NCBI RefSeq assembly: GCF_013141765.1
Contig: NZ_WHOD01000128.1
Span: 124,001 to 188,000, forward strand
Length of the DNA stretch: 64,000 nucleotides
DNA from: Paenibacillus foliorum
GTDB lineage: Bacteria; Bacillota; Bacilli; Paenibacillales; NBRC-103111
Direction: 5' to 3'
Part shown: one piece after another, positions 43,400 to 51,944 of the stretch
How positions within the stretch are numbered: position 1 is the first letter of the stretch
How the letters are laid out: each line of letters starts with the position of its first letter
Translations under genes and position numbers: made by a program
The notes under the pieces: generated by a model
What the model was told of the DNA's origin: nothing
Seen by the model: only the letters and a program-made list of their open reading frames with translations
Database searches by the model: none

Positions 43400-44281
43400 T
43401 TATTGTGCGGCAAGAACCGGATTCGATAGGACACCGATTCCACTGATCTCGATGTCTACCCGATCTCCGCCCGCAAGCGTGAATTCGTTAGGCGGCACGA
43501 TGCAGGTTCCTGTGAGTAACACCGTACCTTCGAACAGCTCATTATCCCGCTTCAGGAAAGAAACCAATTCATCGAGCTTCCGCTTCAGCTGCTTAGTGCT
43601 CGCTGAGCCTTCTACGACCTTTTCCCCATCACGGAAAATACGGCATGCAATTTGAAAATCATAAGGGTTCTCCACGGAATCAGCTAACAGAATGGCTGGA
43701 CCGATGGAGCAAGAGCGCTTCCACATTTTCGCTTGAGGCAGATAGAGTGGATTTTCACCTTCTATATCGCGACAGCTCATGTCATTGCCAATCGTGTAGC
43801 CTAAGATTGTACCGCTGCTGTCAAGTACTAAGGCAAGCTCTGGCTCAGGAATTTGCCATTCGGAATCGCTTCTAAGCTGCACGCCTTGTCCTGGTCCTAC
43901 TGTGCGAGCTGCTGTCGATTTAAAAAATATTTCAGGGCGGACCGCATCATATACTTTGTCGTAAAATGTGCTCGCATCCATCTTGCCGCCTGTTGCTTCA
44001 TAATTCCGGGCTTCACGGCTTTTCTCGTAGGTAACTCCCGCCGCCCACACTTCAGGCGCCTCAATAGGTGTTAACAGATCAAGCTCCTCCATAGAGTAAG
44101 GAAGGCCCTCCTTGGAATCAGTAATGGATTGCACGTACTGAAGTACAGTCTTTCCTTCTTCTTGGGCCTGCTTTACCACGCTTAAAAAGTCCTGCTGTGG
44201 CAGCTCAACCAGCTTGCCTTCCTCAGTCAATGCAGCCAATACGATCTGGGAAGCCGCTGTCTTGTAACGAATAATCCTCAT
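43400..44281 (-). CDS. 2-keto-3-deoxy-pentonate dehydratase, fumarylacetoacetate hydrolase family
   Basis: About 293 residues. FAH-fold motifs: PEVWAAGVTYEKS, RPEIFFKS, PEPELALVLDSSG (metal Glu-x-Glu), NDMSCRDIEGENPLYLPQAK and LLTGTCIVPP. In pentose oxidation this fold converts 2-keto-3-deoxy-D-xylonate or arabinonate to 2,5-dioxopentanoate. The ATG at 44281 has GAGG upstream; a six-codon extension is possible. Middle gene of the five-gene operon. Confidence 0.87.
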   Translation of the reverse strand: MRIIRYKTAASQIVLAALTEEGKLVELPQQDFLSVVKQAQEEGKTVLQYVQSITDSKEGLPYSMEELDLLTPIEAPEVWAAGVTYEKSREARNYEATGGKMDASTFYDKVYDAVRPEIFFKSTAARTVGPGQGVQLRSDSEWQIPEPELALVLDSSGTILGYTIGNDMSCRDIEGENPLYLPQAKMWKRSCSIGPAILLADSVENPYDFQIACRIFRDGEKVVEGSASTKQLKRKLDELVSFLKRDNELFEGTVLLTGTCIVPPNEFTLAGGDRVDIEISGIGVLSNPVLAAQ

Positions 44282-44357
44282 GCTCAACCATCCTCTCATA
44301 GTGGACCAATGTTCTATAGAAAGTTTTAGAAAAACCAAATGGAAATGAACTGCCTTA

Positions 44358-45116
44358 TCATGATTTATATCCTAGCAGCTGAGAAATTTGGGCAGCCTCG
44401 TCTAACAGTAATCGAATGCATTGTTGAAATTGCTCATCATCCACAACGGAAATCATCGTAGAGATACTTATCGCTGCCGCTACATCTCCAGCATGATTGA
44501 AGATTGGAACCGAAGCACATCTAACTCCGGGCTCGTTCTCTTGATTGTCTATCGCATAGCCTTGAAGTCGAATGTCGGCCAATTCATGAACGAAGCTTTC
44601 TTTATCTGTTTTAGTAAATCCCGTTTGCCGGACATAACGATAGCCATTCAGCAATTTCTCTATATCCTCAGTTGTGCGAAAGGCAATTAATGCTTTACCT
44701 GTTGCACTGCTGTGCAAAGGTACTCTGCGTCCGATTCGGGAGTAGCGAATCGCTGCTTTGTCGCCTTCCACCTTATCGAGATAAACACCTTCTTTGCCAT
44801 CCAAAATGACCAGATGCGTCGTTTGACCGGTTTGCTCGGATAGTGATACCAAATGTTTACGGGCTGTCGCGCGTATATCCATTCCTTGTAGCAGCAGCTG
44901 GCCCTTCTCCAGCAGCTTCAAACCTAGCTTGTATTTGCCACTGTCTGAATCTTGAGCGATGTAACCGTGCATTTGCAGCGTTTTGAGCAAAGAATGTACC
45001 GTGCTTTTATGCAGTCCAATACGGGTACTAATTTCGGTAATTTTCAATTCCTTCGTATGCTCATCGAACAAATCCAATATGTTCAAAGCACGGTCCAATG
45101 ATTGTATGATCGGCAT
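44358..45116 (-). CDS. IclR family transcriptional regulator
   Basis: A 252-residue IclR protein: N-terminal winged helix (KITEISTRIGLHKSTVHSLLK) and C-terminal GAF-like effector domain (RVPLHSSATGKALIAF, RLQGYAIDNQENEPGVRCASVPI). It sits inside the pentose operon, nine bases after the dehydrogenase gene, so it probably controls it in response to a pentonate or keto-acid. A TAAACC-TGCC-GGTTTA dyad upstream of the operon is a candidate site. AAGGAGC precedes the ATG. Confidence 0.92.
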   Translation of the reverse strand: MPIIQSLDRALNILDLFDEHTKELKITEISTRIGLHKSTVHSLLKTLQMHGYIAQDSDSGKYKLGLKLLEKGQLLLQGMDIRATARKHLVSLSEQTGQTTHLVILDGKEGVYLDKVEGDKAAIRYSRIGRRVPLHSSATGKALIAFRTTEDIEKLLNGYRYVRQTGFTKTDKESFVHELADIRLQGYAIDNQENEPGVRCASVPIFNHAGDVAAAISISTMISVVDDEQFQQCIRLLLDEAAQISQLLGYKS

Positions 45117-45125
45117 GTCGGCTCC

Positions 45126-46244
45126 TTAAGCTATAGGGTTGGGATAAACCATGACCTTCAGACTGCCCGCTTTGTTCGTCCGTGCTCTTTCCATTGCTTC
45201 CTGAGCTTGTTCTAATGGATAGCGGTCCGTGATCATCGTCTGGATATCCACTAAACCCGATGATAAAAATTGAATCCCCTGCGGATACGTATTGGCATAA
45301 CGGAATATGCCGTAAATATCAATCTCGTTATCGCAAATAAAAGGAACCTGCATTCCAACCTCATCCACAGGAGGCAGGCCAACTATGGATAACTTCCCGC
45401 CCCGGCGCAGTGAGCTTAATGCGGTCTTCAACGCCCTTGGATGCCCTGCCGTCTCTAATGCAACATCCACTCCCACACCGTTCGTCAAACGGATAATTTC
45501 CGCCGAAGCATCGTCTCCCGCCAATAAGATGTCGGTCGCCCCAAGCAATGTAGCCGCTTTCAAACGATTCACTTCTACATCGCTTACAAGTATTCGACTT
45601 GCACCGAATGATTTGGCTGCGGCGACAGCCATCAGCCCTACCGGCCCCATGCCAATAATCGCTACAGTCTGACCAGGCTGGAAGCCCGCCCGCCTCAAAG
45701 CATGAATCCCTACGGAAAACGGCTCGTTCAAGGCTGCTTCCTCGAAGGATAGATGATCGGGAATCGGAAACAGAAAATCTTCGCGATGAGCTATATACTG
45801 TACAAAAGCTCCGTCAACCGGTGGCGTAGCGAGGAATTGTACATCCGGGCACAAATTATACCTGCCCTGCTTACACGCGTCACAACGACCGCAAGTAACT
45901 CCTGGCTCGATGGCCACTCGATCTCCCGGAGAGAAACGATTGGCTTTCTCGCCGCAAGCTACAACAATACCAGCGCATTCATGACCGAGAATAATCGGTT
46001 TCTTTACAACATAAGGACCAATTCGGCCATGCTCATAATAATGGATATCAGAGCCGCACACACCGACAGCCATTACTTTAACCAATACCTCGTCAGGTTC
46101 GACTTCCGGAACTGGCAGCTCGACCACTGAAATCTGAAGGGGTGCCGTCATTAAAGCGGCTTTCATTGTAGCTGGGATCGTAAGGTCTATCAAATCACGC
46201 TTAGGATTACTAGCTGTGTTGGGGCTTTGATTTGACAAATTCAT
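45126..46244 (-). CDS. Zinc-dependent MDR dehydrogenase (sorbitol/xylitol dehydrogenase-like)
   Basis: A 372-residue medium-chain dehydrogenase: catalytic zinc site GVCGSDIHYYEHG and GHECAG, structural zinc cysteines CGRCDACKQGRYNLC, and nucleotide loop AIIGMGPVGLMAVA. It resembles polyol dehydrogenases such as GutB and XDH. As first gene of the pentose operon it may oxidise a pentitol or act as an aldopentose dehydrogenase. An N-terminal extension of about 25 residues before the usual start (MKAALMT) is present; the AAGGAG site favours the long form. Confidence 0.87.
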   Translation of the reverse strand: MNLSNQSPNTASNPKRDLIDLTIPATMKAALMTAPLQISVVELPVPEVEPDEVLVKVMAVGVCGSDIHYYEHGRIGPYVVKKPIILGHECAGIVVACGEKANRFSPGDRVAIEPGVTCGRCDACKQGRYNLCPDVQFLATPPVDGAFVQYIAHREDFLFPIPDHLSFEEAALNEPFSVGIHALRRAGFQPGQTVAIIGMGPVGLMAVAAAKSFGASRILVSDVEVNRLKAATLLGATDILLAGDDASAEIIRLTNGVGVDVALETAGHPRALKTALSSLRRGGKLSIVGLPPVDEVGMQVPFICDNEIDIYGIFRYANTYPQGIQFLSSGLVDIQTMITDRYPLEQAQEAMERARTNKAGSLKVMVYPNPIA

Positions 46245-46275
46245 TCATCTCCTTCCGCCGCATTTTTTGTTCTAT

Positions 46276-46339
46276 ATTATAAAACAACTGACTACATTAC
46301 TGAACACTTTATGCCTTTTATTGTAAACCTGCCGGTTTA
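46276..46339 (-). promoter_or_regulatory. Upstream region of the pentose operon: -10 box and TAAACC dyad
   Basis: On the minus strand TATAAT at 46276-46281 has only a weak -35 (TTCAGT, 17 bp upstream). Further upstream, TAAACC (46324-46329) and GGTTTA (46334-46339) form a dyad with a 4-base loop, at about -55 to -70, where an activator such as the operon's IclR protein could bind. Confidence 0.45.
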
Positions 46340-46355
46340 AAATTTCAACGCTTTT

Positions 46356-46547
46356 TTATTGTTTATCGGATCTCTTCTTAAATTTTCCTACTATGAATTC
46401 AGTAATTCCCGTCAGCATAATAGTAATCGACAAAACCCCAAGCGCATAAGGGGCAACCAAGGGAATGACCCGGAGGTCGGAAATCTTGATCCAATGTAAA
46501 AACAATGGGTACATGAGGAGCAATACGATAAAAATAATCATCTTCAT
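46356..46547 (-). CDS. Small membrane protein of unknown function
   Basis: Sixty-three residues with two hydrophobic helices (MIIFIVLLLMYPLFLHWI and PYALGVLSITIMLTGITEF) and a basic tail (KFKKRSDKQ). No motif recognised. A GAAGGGA ribosome site precedes the ATG at good distance. It stands alone between the pentose operon and the MocA-type oxidoreductase gene. Confidence 0.6.
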   Translation of the reverse strand: MKMIIFIVLLLMYPLFLHWIKISDLRVIPLVAPYALGVLSITIMLTGITEFIVGKFKKRSDKQ

Positions 46548-46637
46548 AAGTTCAGGTCCCTTCTTGCAGTTTCAAGACCCAGTTTACAGCAGGCTCTTTT
46601 TCTTTTCAAACCTCAATTTATAACACTATTCAATTAG

Positions 46638-46670
46638 CAAAAAACAGGAGCTCGATTTCCCGAACTCCTG
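46638..46670 (-). terminator. Terminator of the Gfo/Idh/MocA gene
   Basis: On the minus strand CAGGAG pairs with CTCCTG around an imperfect inner stem and is followed by six T residues, only 8 bp past the stop. Confidence 0.9.
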
Positions 46671-46677
46671 CATCCTA

Positions 46678-47790
46678 TTAAATAAATTGACTTTTCGTAT
46701 CAAATATTCCCGTGTCCAGCTTATGCCAAGGCTCGAAAGTGGTAGTTAGCATATAGCGCTGCCCGCTTTCCGCCGACTTATACGCGGCGAACATAATTTC
46801 ATGCACATGCAGCTGCAACCTTGCTGTCTGCTTCGGCTGCTCGCCGGTTCTCAAGCAATGAATAAAATGGCTCATAATGTTTTGCTCGGAGCTGGCAGAA
46901 GGCAGCAGCTTTGGTACATAGCATTCTTTTGCGCCGCGCCAAGTCACTTCCTCAGCATCTGGAATCGGTACATTGGGAGAATGGACAACTAACGGAAATC
47001 CACAATCATTGATAGCTACAGTACCCTTGCGACCATAAATTATCGTATTGTTCGTATTAAAAGAGGTTGCCCACAATGTACGGAATACGGCATGCTGCCC
47101 CCCCGCAAATTCTACGATCACAGTGGCATTGTCATCCACATCGCTATGTATTTCCTTGCCGCCCTTCACAATTCGATTCGGAATTAAGGTGTTGACCTCC
47201 GCCGTAACGCTCTGAGCGGGGCCGAGTAGAGAAATTAAACGACTTATCGGATATACCATACAATCTAGAATTGCTCCGCCATGGGAAATTTCACGATTAT
47301 AGTACCAATTATCCCTACCAGGACCGGGAATGTTAAGCTGTGCCTCAGCACCAGTAATTTTACCGATTACTTCCTCTTTTATAAATTCAAGCGCTGTAGT
47401 AAAAGCTGGATTTAAATCATAGGGAAGGCTCATGAAAATTTTATTATTCTGCTCTGAAAGCTCAACCATTTTTTTACAATCATCAAAGCTGGTAGCCATC
47501 GGTTTTTCATTGAGAACATGAAGACCTCTTTCCAACGCCGCCAAAACAACTTCAGCATGAACAGAATGAGGAGTTGTTACGACAACTGCATCGAGTTCTT
47601 CGGTGTCCATCATTTGGATATAATCATCGTACCAGCGAGCTACGTTATAAGCCTCGGCCTTGTTTTTCGCATTCTCCAAGCGTTTTGCGCAGGTAGCCAC
47701 AAACGTGACATTCTCCAGCTTCGCCGCCTGCTCAAAAAAGCGATTGCTAATGTCTCCGCTGCCGACCATACCTAATTTCAGCTGTTTCAT
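46678..47790 (-). CDS. Gfo/Idh/MocA family oxidoreductase
   Basis: A 370-residue NAD(P)-dependent sugar oxidoreductase: N-terminal Rossmann motif LGMVGSGDISNRF, the family NEKPM motif near residue 95, and a C-terminal beta-sheet domain. Substrates in this family range from glucose and inositol to aldopentoses; D-xylose dehydrogenases of some archaea and fungi belong here. Proximity to the pentose oxidation operon makes xylose a candidate, unproven. AGGGGA precedes the ATG. Monocistronic. Confidence 0.9.
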   Translation of the reverse strand: MKQLKLGMVGSGDISNRFFEQAAKLENVTFVATCAKRLENAKNKAEAYNVARWYDDYIQMMDTEELDAVVVTTPHSVHAEVVLAALERGLHVLNEKPMATSFDDCKKMVELSEQNNKIFMSLPYDLNPAFTTALEFIKEEVIGKITGAEAQLNIPGPGRDNWYYNREISHGGAILDCMVYPISRLISLLGPAQSVTAEVNTLIPNRIVKGGKEIHSDVDDNATVIVEFAGGQHAVFRTLWATSFNTNNTIIYGRKGTVAINDCGFPLVVHSPNVPIPDAEEVTWRGAKECYVPKLLPSASSEQNIMSHFIHCLRTGEQPKQTARLQLHVHEIMFAAYKSAESGQRYMLTTTFEPWHKLDTGIFDTKSQFI

Positions 47791-47931
47791 ATCCTATTCC
47801 CCTTCATTAGTTGTAAATTACTTACGTCCATGATAGTTTCATTCGGATTGCTTTAATAGTGTTTTCCACTATTTTCATTCTATCAGCAATGGGCAAGAGA
47901 GAAAAGGCTTACACAGTAAAAGAAGGGCTGC

Positions 47932-48384
47932 CTACAAATCCTGAGATAAACGAATCATATCCACAACTTGTATCCCATTCTCATAAATATCTTCACTATA
48001 ATGTCTAATAAAAAAATCCCTATCAACGCCGGTAATTCTGAATCCGCATTTCTGATAGAGAGCCAGCTGTCCTACACTAGAGTTCCCAGTGCCGACTTCA
48101 ACCGTTCTAAATCCAAGAAGCTTGGCATTTGCAATGGCATGGTTCACCAATTGTCTACCCACTCCCCTGCCTTGATGCCGCTCATCAACTGCTATATTTA
48201 CTATCTCCACAGTCTCAGGTCTTGTTTGCAGCAGAACATAGACACCTATGATTTCATCATCCATAGTAGCTACATAGCATAGACCTCTTTGAATATATTC
48301 CTCAACCAGCTTCCGTGAAGGGTCCGCTAATAAAAGCAATTCCATTGGAGGCTGTTCATCTGCAAGTAATTTTTGAATTTCCAT
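47932..48384 (-). CDS. GNAT family N-acetyltransferase
   Basis: About 150 residues, with the acetyl-CoA motif A: VNIAVDERHQGRGVGRQLV (Q-x-x-G-x-G type), preceded by beta strands and followed by GNSSVGQLALYQKCGFRI. Substrate unknown. GAGGAGAG precedes the ATG at 48384; an upstream 12-codon extension has no site. Confidence 0.88.
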   Translation of the reverse strand: MEIQKLLADEQPPMELLLLADPSRKLVEEYIQRGLCYVATMDDEIIGVYVLLQTRPETVEIVNIAVDERHQGRGVGRQLVNHAIANAKLLGFRTVEVGTGNSSVGQLALYQKCGFRITGVDRDFFIRHYSEDIYENGIQVVDMIRLSQDL

Positions 48385-48520
48385 GTTCTCTCTCCTCAAC
48401 ATCCGATATCCTAGCATCATTCTATGAGATACAGAAATCTGCTATCTGACTGCCCAATATTTACATTGCTGCAAAATTAGTATTTGCTTTGTACTAGTAG
48501 TATGATTAGTGTTGATAGAT

Positions 48521-48540
48521 TAATCAATAGTAATCAATAC
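48521..48540 (+). repeat. 10-bp tandem direct repeat upstream of the SLH gene
   Basis: TAATCAATAG and TAATCAATAC are directly adjacent, followed by a partial third TAATAAC. They lie 25-44 bp before the SLH start, within the likely promoter or leader. Confidence 0.5.
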
Positions 48541-48564
48541 TAATAACTTTGGAGGAACGAAGCT

Positions 48565-50175
48565 ATGAAAAAAAGTCTAACCCTTATCGCAGCAGCAGCT
48601 GTAGCTTTCTCTATGCTAGCTACTACAGCAATGGCTGATAATGTAAAAACCACTTCTGATTATAAAGACTTAACAAGTATTGAAGCAGGGTTAAAAAACA
48701 AGATCGATAACCTTCTTTCTAAAGGCATTTTTGAAGGTGTCTCCAGCGATACTTTTGGCATCTCGCAAAACATGACTAGAGCCCAATTCGCGAAAGTCGC
48801 TTCCTTGGTGTTTGGTCTTCAAGTTGATCCAACGCTTCAGACTTCCAGCTTCGCAGATGTTCGTGCCAATGATTCAGCCAACGGCTGGGCGATTCCCTAT
48901 ATCGAAGCCGCTAAAAAAGCGGGTCTTATTGACGGAATGACTGACACATCCTTCGCGCCAGGAGAGAATGTTACAGTAGGCCAATTAGATACGGTGCTAG
49001 TCAAAGGACTTGGCAAAAAAGTTACTACTTCAACAAGTCCGTGGTATGCCGATGCTGTCAAGCAAGCGATGGAGTTAAACATCCATCCTGTCGACAAAAG
49101 CGGTGACGGTATCGCAACTCGAGCCGACCTGGTGATCGGTGCATATGGATCGTTGCAAGCTGCCCAAAATGTTAAAGAACCCGTATCCGTATCCTCCGTT
49201 CAGGCAACCGGCGATCAAGCTGTGCAAGTAACACTGGATAAAGCCGTCGACACCTCCAAGGCTACATGGTCTTTGAGCAAAAACGGTACCGATATTCCCG
49301 TTACTACTACATGGTCCAACGATAAAAAATCAGCTGCACTAACTCTATCGTCAGATACGAAGCTTTCTATGGGAACTTATACCGTAACCTTGGGCGGTCT
49401 TGATAGCTCATCTATTAAAACAGCATCCGGCACTCTTACTATCGGTACAACCGTTTCAACAGGTGACCTGCGTTTTACACTTCCCAATTCATATGAATTG
49501 AGTAATGTTATAGATAGCGGAATAGCTGCATCCGTTCCTGGATTAAGTAAAACGGAAGCAGAAGACCCAACTATCAGTAAATTCGCCAAAGAAATTGAAT
49601 TCACTGTTACCAACGCATCCGGTGAAGAAGTCGCCATGCCCGGTATTATTCAGTCCATCTCTTCATCGAATCCGTCTATTGTAAAAGCTGCCGTGTCATC
49701 TGAACATAAAGGATACATTCTAGGCAATAAAGTAGGAACGGCATCTATCGACATTGTTTATTCAACTCTTAACGGCAGCTTTAAACAGATTTCCATTCCT
49801 GTCGTTGTAAAAAGCGAATCGAATGCTGCCCAAAAGATAGAAGCAAGAGACTCTTCTTTTAGTCAGTATGTAACTGTCACTAATGGTGTGTATTCTGCCC
49901 AATTCAATGCTTTTGAAAAAATGGATATGATCATTACCGATAATTATGGCAGTGAATACGAAGGAGCAGAAATCTCCCCGTATAAAGATGCACTAGGTAT
50001 TGCATTGATTCCGCAAGATATTGTTGGAGATCCGAATAGCGGGGCTGTAGGAACTGTCATAATCGACACCGATGGAACCGTTCATGTTAGCGGCAATGTA
50101 ACTCAATTTACTTTAACAGCAATAACAACCACAGGTACACGGGTATCCGCCGATGTTACCGTACTGAAACAATAA
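48565..50175 (+). CDS. S-layer homology (SLH) domain surface protein
   Basis: A 536-residue secreted protein. Signal peptide of about 24 residues ending AMA-DN. Three SLH repeats lie roughly at 33-200 (NMTRAQFAKVASLVFGL, NVTVGQLDTVLVKG, GIATRADLVIGAY), which bind pyruvylated wall polymer. The rest is Ig-like/Ser-Thr-rich (about residues 200-536), probably adhesive or structural. GGAGGAACG precedes the ATG. A long perfect hairpin terminator follows. Confidence 0.9.
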   Translation: MKKSLTLIAAAAVAFSMLATTAMADNVKTTSDYKDLTSIEAGLKNKIDNLLSKGIFEGVSSDTFGISQNMTRAQFAKVASLVFGLQVDPTLQTSSFADVRANDSANGWAIPYIEAAKKAGLIDGMTDTSFAPGENVTVGQLDTVLVKGLGKKVTTSTSPWYADAVKQAMELNIHPVDKSGDGIATRADLVIGAYGSLQAAQNVKEPVSVSSVQATGDQAVQVTLDKAVDTSKATWSLSKNGTDIPVTTTWSNDKKSAALTLSSDTKLSMGTYTVTLGGLDSSSIKTASGTLTIGTTVSTGDLRFTLPNSYELSNVIDSGIAASVPGLSKTEAEDPTISKFAKEIEFTVTNASGEEVAMPGIIQSISSSNPSIVKAAVSSEHKGYILGNKVGTASIDIVYSTLNGSFKQISIPVVVKSESNAAQKIEARDSSFSQYVTVTNGVYSAQFNAFEKMDMIITDNYGSEYEGAEISPYKDALGIALIPQDIVGDPNSGAVGTVIIDTDGTVHVSGNVTQFTLTAITTTGTRVSADVTVLKQ

Positions 50176-50217
50176 TCAACTCTTAATAAAAATGTAGCTA
50201 TCCATAAGCAGGCATGC

Positions 50218-50262
50218 AAAAGAACCTTAAAACCCATTGTGAAAATGGGCCTTAAGGTTCTT
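50218..50262. terminator. Terminator after the SLH gene
   Basis: AAAGAACCTTAA pairs with TTAAGGTTCTTT, with inner CCCATT/AATGGG. It lies between convergent genes and can serve both. Confidence 0.9.
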
Positions 50263-50324
50263 TCGCGTTCTCCATTGAGGGGGATTATACATATTTGCCA
50301 TGTTTCTTATCGATAAATTCCTGC

Positions 50325-50966
50325 TTACTTTACTAGAGTTTCTTTTTGCATTGAAACAACCGTTTCCTGTTTTCTTATTAAGTTGACGAGTAAATAGACA
50401 ATAGGAGTAGTGGCCATTGATGCAAAAAATTTAAAGACATATTGAGTTAGAATCAAGCTGCCTAGAACAGCAATTGACATCGTTCCATAGAAAGCAATCG
50501 TAATGAAAATAGTTGTATCTAACAACTGGCTTAGCATGGTGGAAGCATTATTACGTAACCATAGCTTTTTTTGCCCATGGATGGTTTTTAATTTATTGAA
50601 CACGAACACATCCAGATTTTGGCTTACCACGTATGAAATTAAACTTGCAATAATAACCCGGAAGCTCCCGTTTAAAATGGTCTGGAATGACTCCTGGTCA
50701 TTAAATATTGGTGCCGCAGGCAAGTTTATCGTGATGGTGATGAAAATAAGGGCAAGAATTTGCATAATCAATCCGGCATTAACCGTTCTCCGTGCTTCTT
50801 TTTTTCCATAAACCTCAACGATCACATCAATAATGGGATAAGTAAATATGTAGATGATAACGGCGGCGGGCAGCATGACCCAACTTCCGATGCTAAAAAG
50901 TTTAACAGCCACAATGTTTGCCAATATTAAAAGTCCTACAAAAATTCCATTTAAATATAAAATCAT
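50325..50966 (-). CDS. VUT family queuosine precursor transporter (YhhQ-like)
   Basis: About 213 residues with six to seven transmembrane helices and the family motif TYPIIDVIVEVYGKKEARR near the N-terminus. YhhQ-type proteins import preQ0 or preQ1. It directly follows queF in a preQ1-riboswitch-controlled operon, which supports that substrate. AGGAGG lies ten bases before the ATG at 50966; a GTG three codons earlier sits directly on the site. Confidence 0.92.
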   Translation of the reverse strand: MILYLNGIFVGLLILANIVAVKLFSIGSWVMLPAAVIIYIFTYPIIDVIVEVYGKKEARRTVNAGLIMQILALIFITITINLPAAPIFNDQESFQTILNGSFRVIIASLISYVVSQNLDVFVFNKLKTIHGQKKLWLRNNASTMLSQLLDTTIFITIAFYGTMSIAVLGSLILTQYVFKFFASMATTPIVYLLVNLIRKQETVVSMQKETLVK

Positions 50967-50990
50967 TGCTTTCACTCCTCCTTATATCGA

Positions 50991-51491
50991 TTATCGATTA
51001 TCCACTTTTTCAGGATAAAGGTCATGATTCATCAAACGAAAATGTGCCATCTCTTCATACTTAGTATCAGGTCTTCCATAATTACACCATGGGTCAATAG
51101 AAATTCCTCCACGTGGTGTGAATTTCCCCCAAACCTCAATATACCTTGGATCGAGTAATTTAATTAAATCGTTCATGATAATATTGACGCAATCCTCATG
51201 GAAATCTCCATGGTTTCTGAAACTAAAAAGATACAACTTCAGTGATTTACTCTCGACAATTTTTTGATCTGGGACGTACGAGATGTACATCGTTGCAAAA
51301 TCAGGCTGATGTGTCAATGGGCATAAACTAGTGAACTCCGGACAATTAAACTTCACGAAATAGTCCCGATTCGAGTGAAGATTGTCAACGGCCTCCAATA
51401 CCTCAGGTGCATAATCAAAAGAATATTTTGTATGTTGATTACCCAATAACGTTAAATCCTTTAAACCTTCTTCATGGCTTCGTCCAGACAT
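50991..51491 (-). CDS. queF: NADPH-dependent 7-cyano-7-deazaguanine reductase
   Basis: About 166 residues, the Bacillus-type single-domain QueF. It reduces preQ0 to preQ1. The catalytic Cys lies in FTSLCPLTHQPDF, the NADPH motif ESKSLKLYLFSFRNHGDFHED is intact, and the C-terminus keeps FTPRGGISIDPW. The ATG at 51491 has a GGGGG site seven bases upstream. First gene of an operon with the transporter gene, behind a preQ1-I riboswitch. Confidence 0.97.
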   Translation of the reverse strand: MSGRSHEEGLKDLTLLGNQHTKYSFDYAPEVLEAVDNLHSNRDYFVKFNCPEFTSLCPLTHQPDFATMYISYVPDQKIVESKSLKLYLFSFRNHGDFHEDCVNIIMNDLIKLLDPRYIEVWGKFTPRGGISIDPWCNYGRPDTKYEEMAHFRLMNHDLYPEKVDNR

Positions 51492-51579
51492 AGTAAAAAC
51501 CCCCTTGTAAAATGTATCCCAACACTTTTTCAAGAGAGATCTGCTCCACATTCTATTGTAACTAAAAGGATAAAAACAT

Positions 51580-51608
51580 AAAAAAGCCACGTCCAGTATG
51601 GACATGGC
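51580..51608 (-). terminator. queF leader terminator (riboswitch expression platform)
   Basis: On the minus strand GCCATGTCCA pairs with TGGACGTGGC and is followed by TTTTTTATG, about 17 bp after the aptamer. It would end transcription when preQ1 is bound. Confidence 0.85.
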
Positions 51609-51624
51609 ATATTGTCATGTATCC

Positions 51625-51661
51625 ATAGTTTTTTATAGAGGGTATCTGCTATGAACCTCTC
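51625..51661 (-). promoter_or_regulatory. preQ1-I riboswitch aptamer
   Basis: On the minus strand the core reads AGAGGTTC, ATAGCAGATA, CCCTCT, then ATAAAAAACTA, matching the preQ1-I consensus: a stem AGAGGG-type helix and the A-rich tail that forms the H-type pseudoknot. It precedes queF, as in Bacillus. Confidence 0.92.
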
Positions 51662-51690
51662 CCGTTCGAGTACGGGTATCTTATCTTCAT

Positions 51691-51719
51691 ATGATATAGA
51701 ATACCTAGCCATACGTCAA
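51691..51719 (-). promoter_or_regulatory. queF operon promoter
   Basis: On the minus strand TTGACG (51714-51719), 17 bp, TATCAT (51691-51696), about 30 bp upstream of the preQ1 aptamer. Confidence 0.6.
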
Positions 51720-51861
51720 ATGGTAATTAATTCAAAACTTATATACCTATTTAATATCGTCAAAAAGTAATCAAATGCGACAAAATCGCTCTTTGTCTGC
51801 TGACAGCTGCACCGGCACTCCCCCTATTTACAGCTAAAAGAATGTATGGTAAATTTAGTTT

Positions 51862-51899
51862 AGTTTCATAATGTGATATTAAGTTTCATTAAATGAAAC
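51862..51899. promoter_or_regulatory. Candidate operator: GTTTCATTAAATGAAAC plus spaced half-site
   Basis: A perfect 17-bp dyad at 51883-51899, with an additional AGTTTCAT half-site at 51862, 20 bp from the one at 51882. It lies about 45 bp before the methyltransferase start, the position of a repressor operator. No regulator gene is adjacent. Confidence 0.5.
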
Positions 51900-51944
51900 A
51901 AAAGAACGAAAAATCTCGGTCTACAAATAAGGAGGAAATCAACG

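Larger units (their letters stand above)
51492..51944. other. Intergenic gap with queF leader and methyltransferase operator
   Basis: 453 bp between divergent genes. Left part: preQ1-I aptamer, terminator and promoter of queF (listed separately). Right part: the tandem GTTTCAT dyad upstream of the methyltransferase. Nothing else is evident between about 51720 and 51860. Confidence 0.7.
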
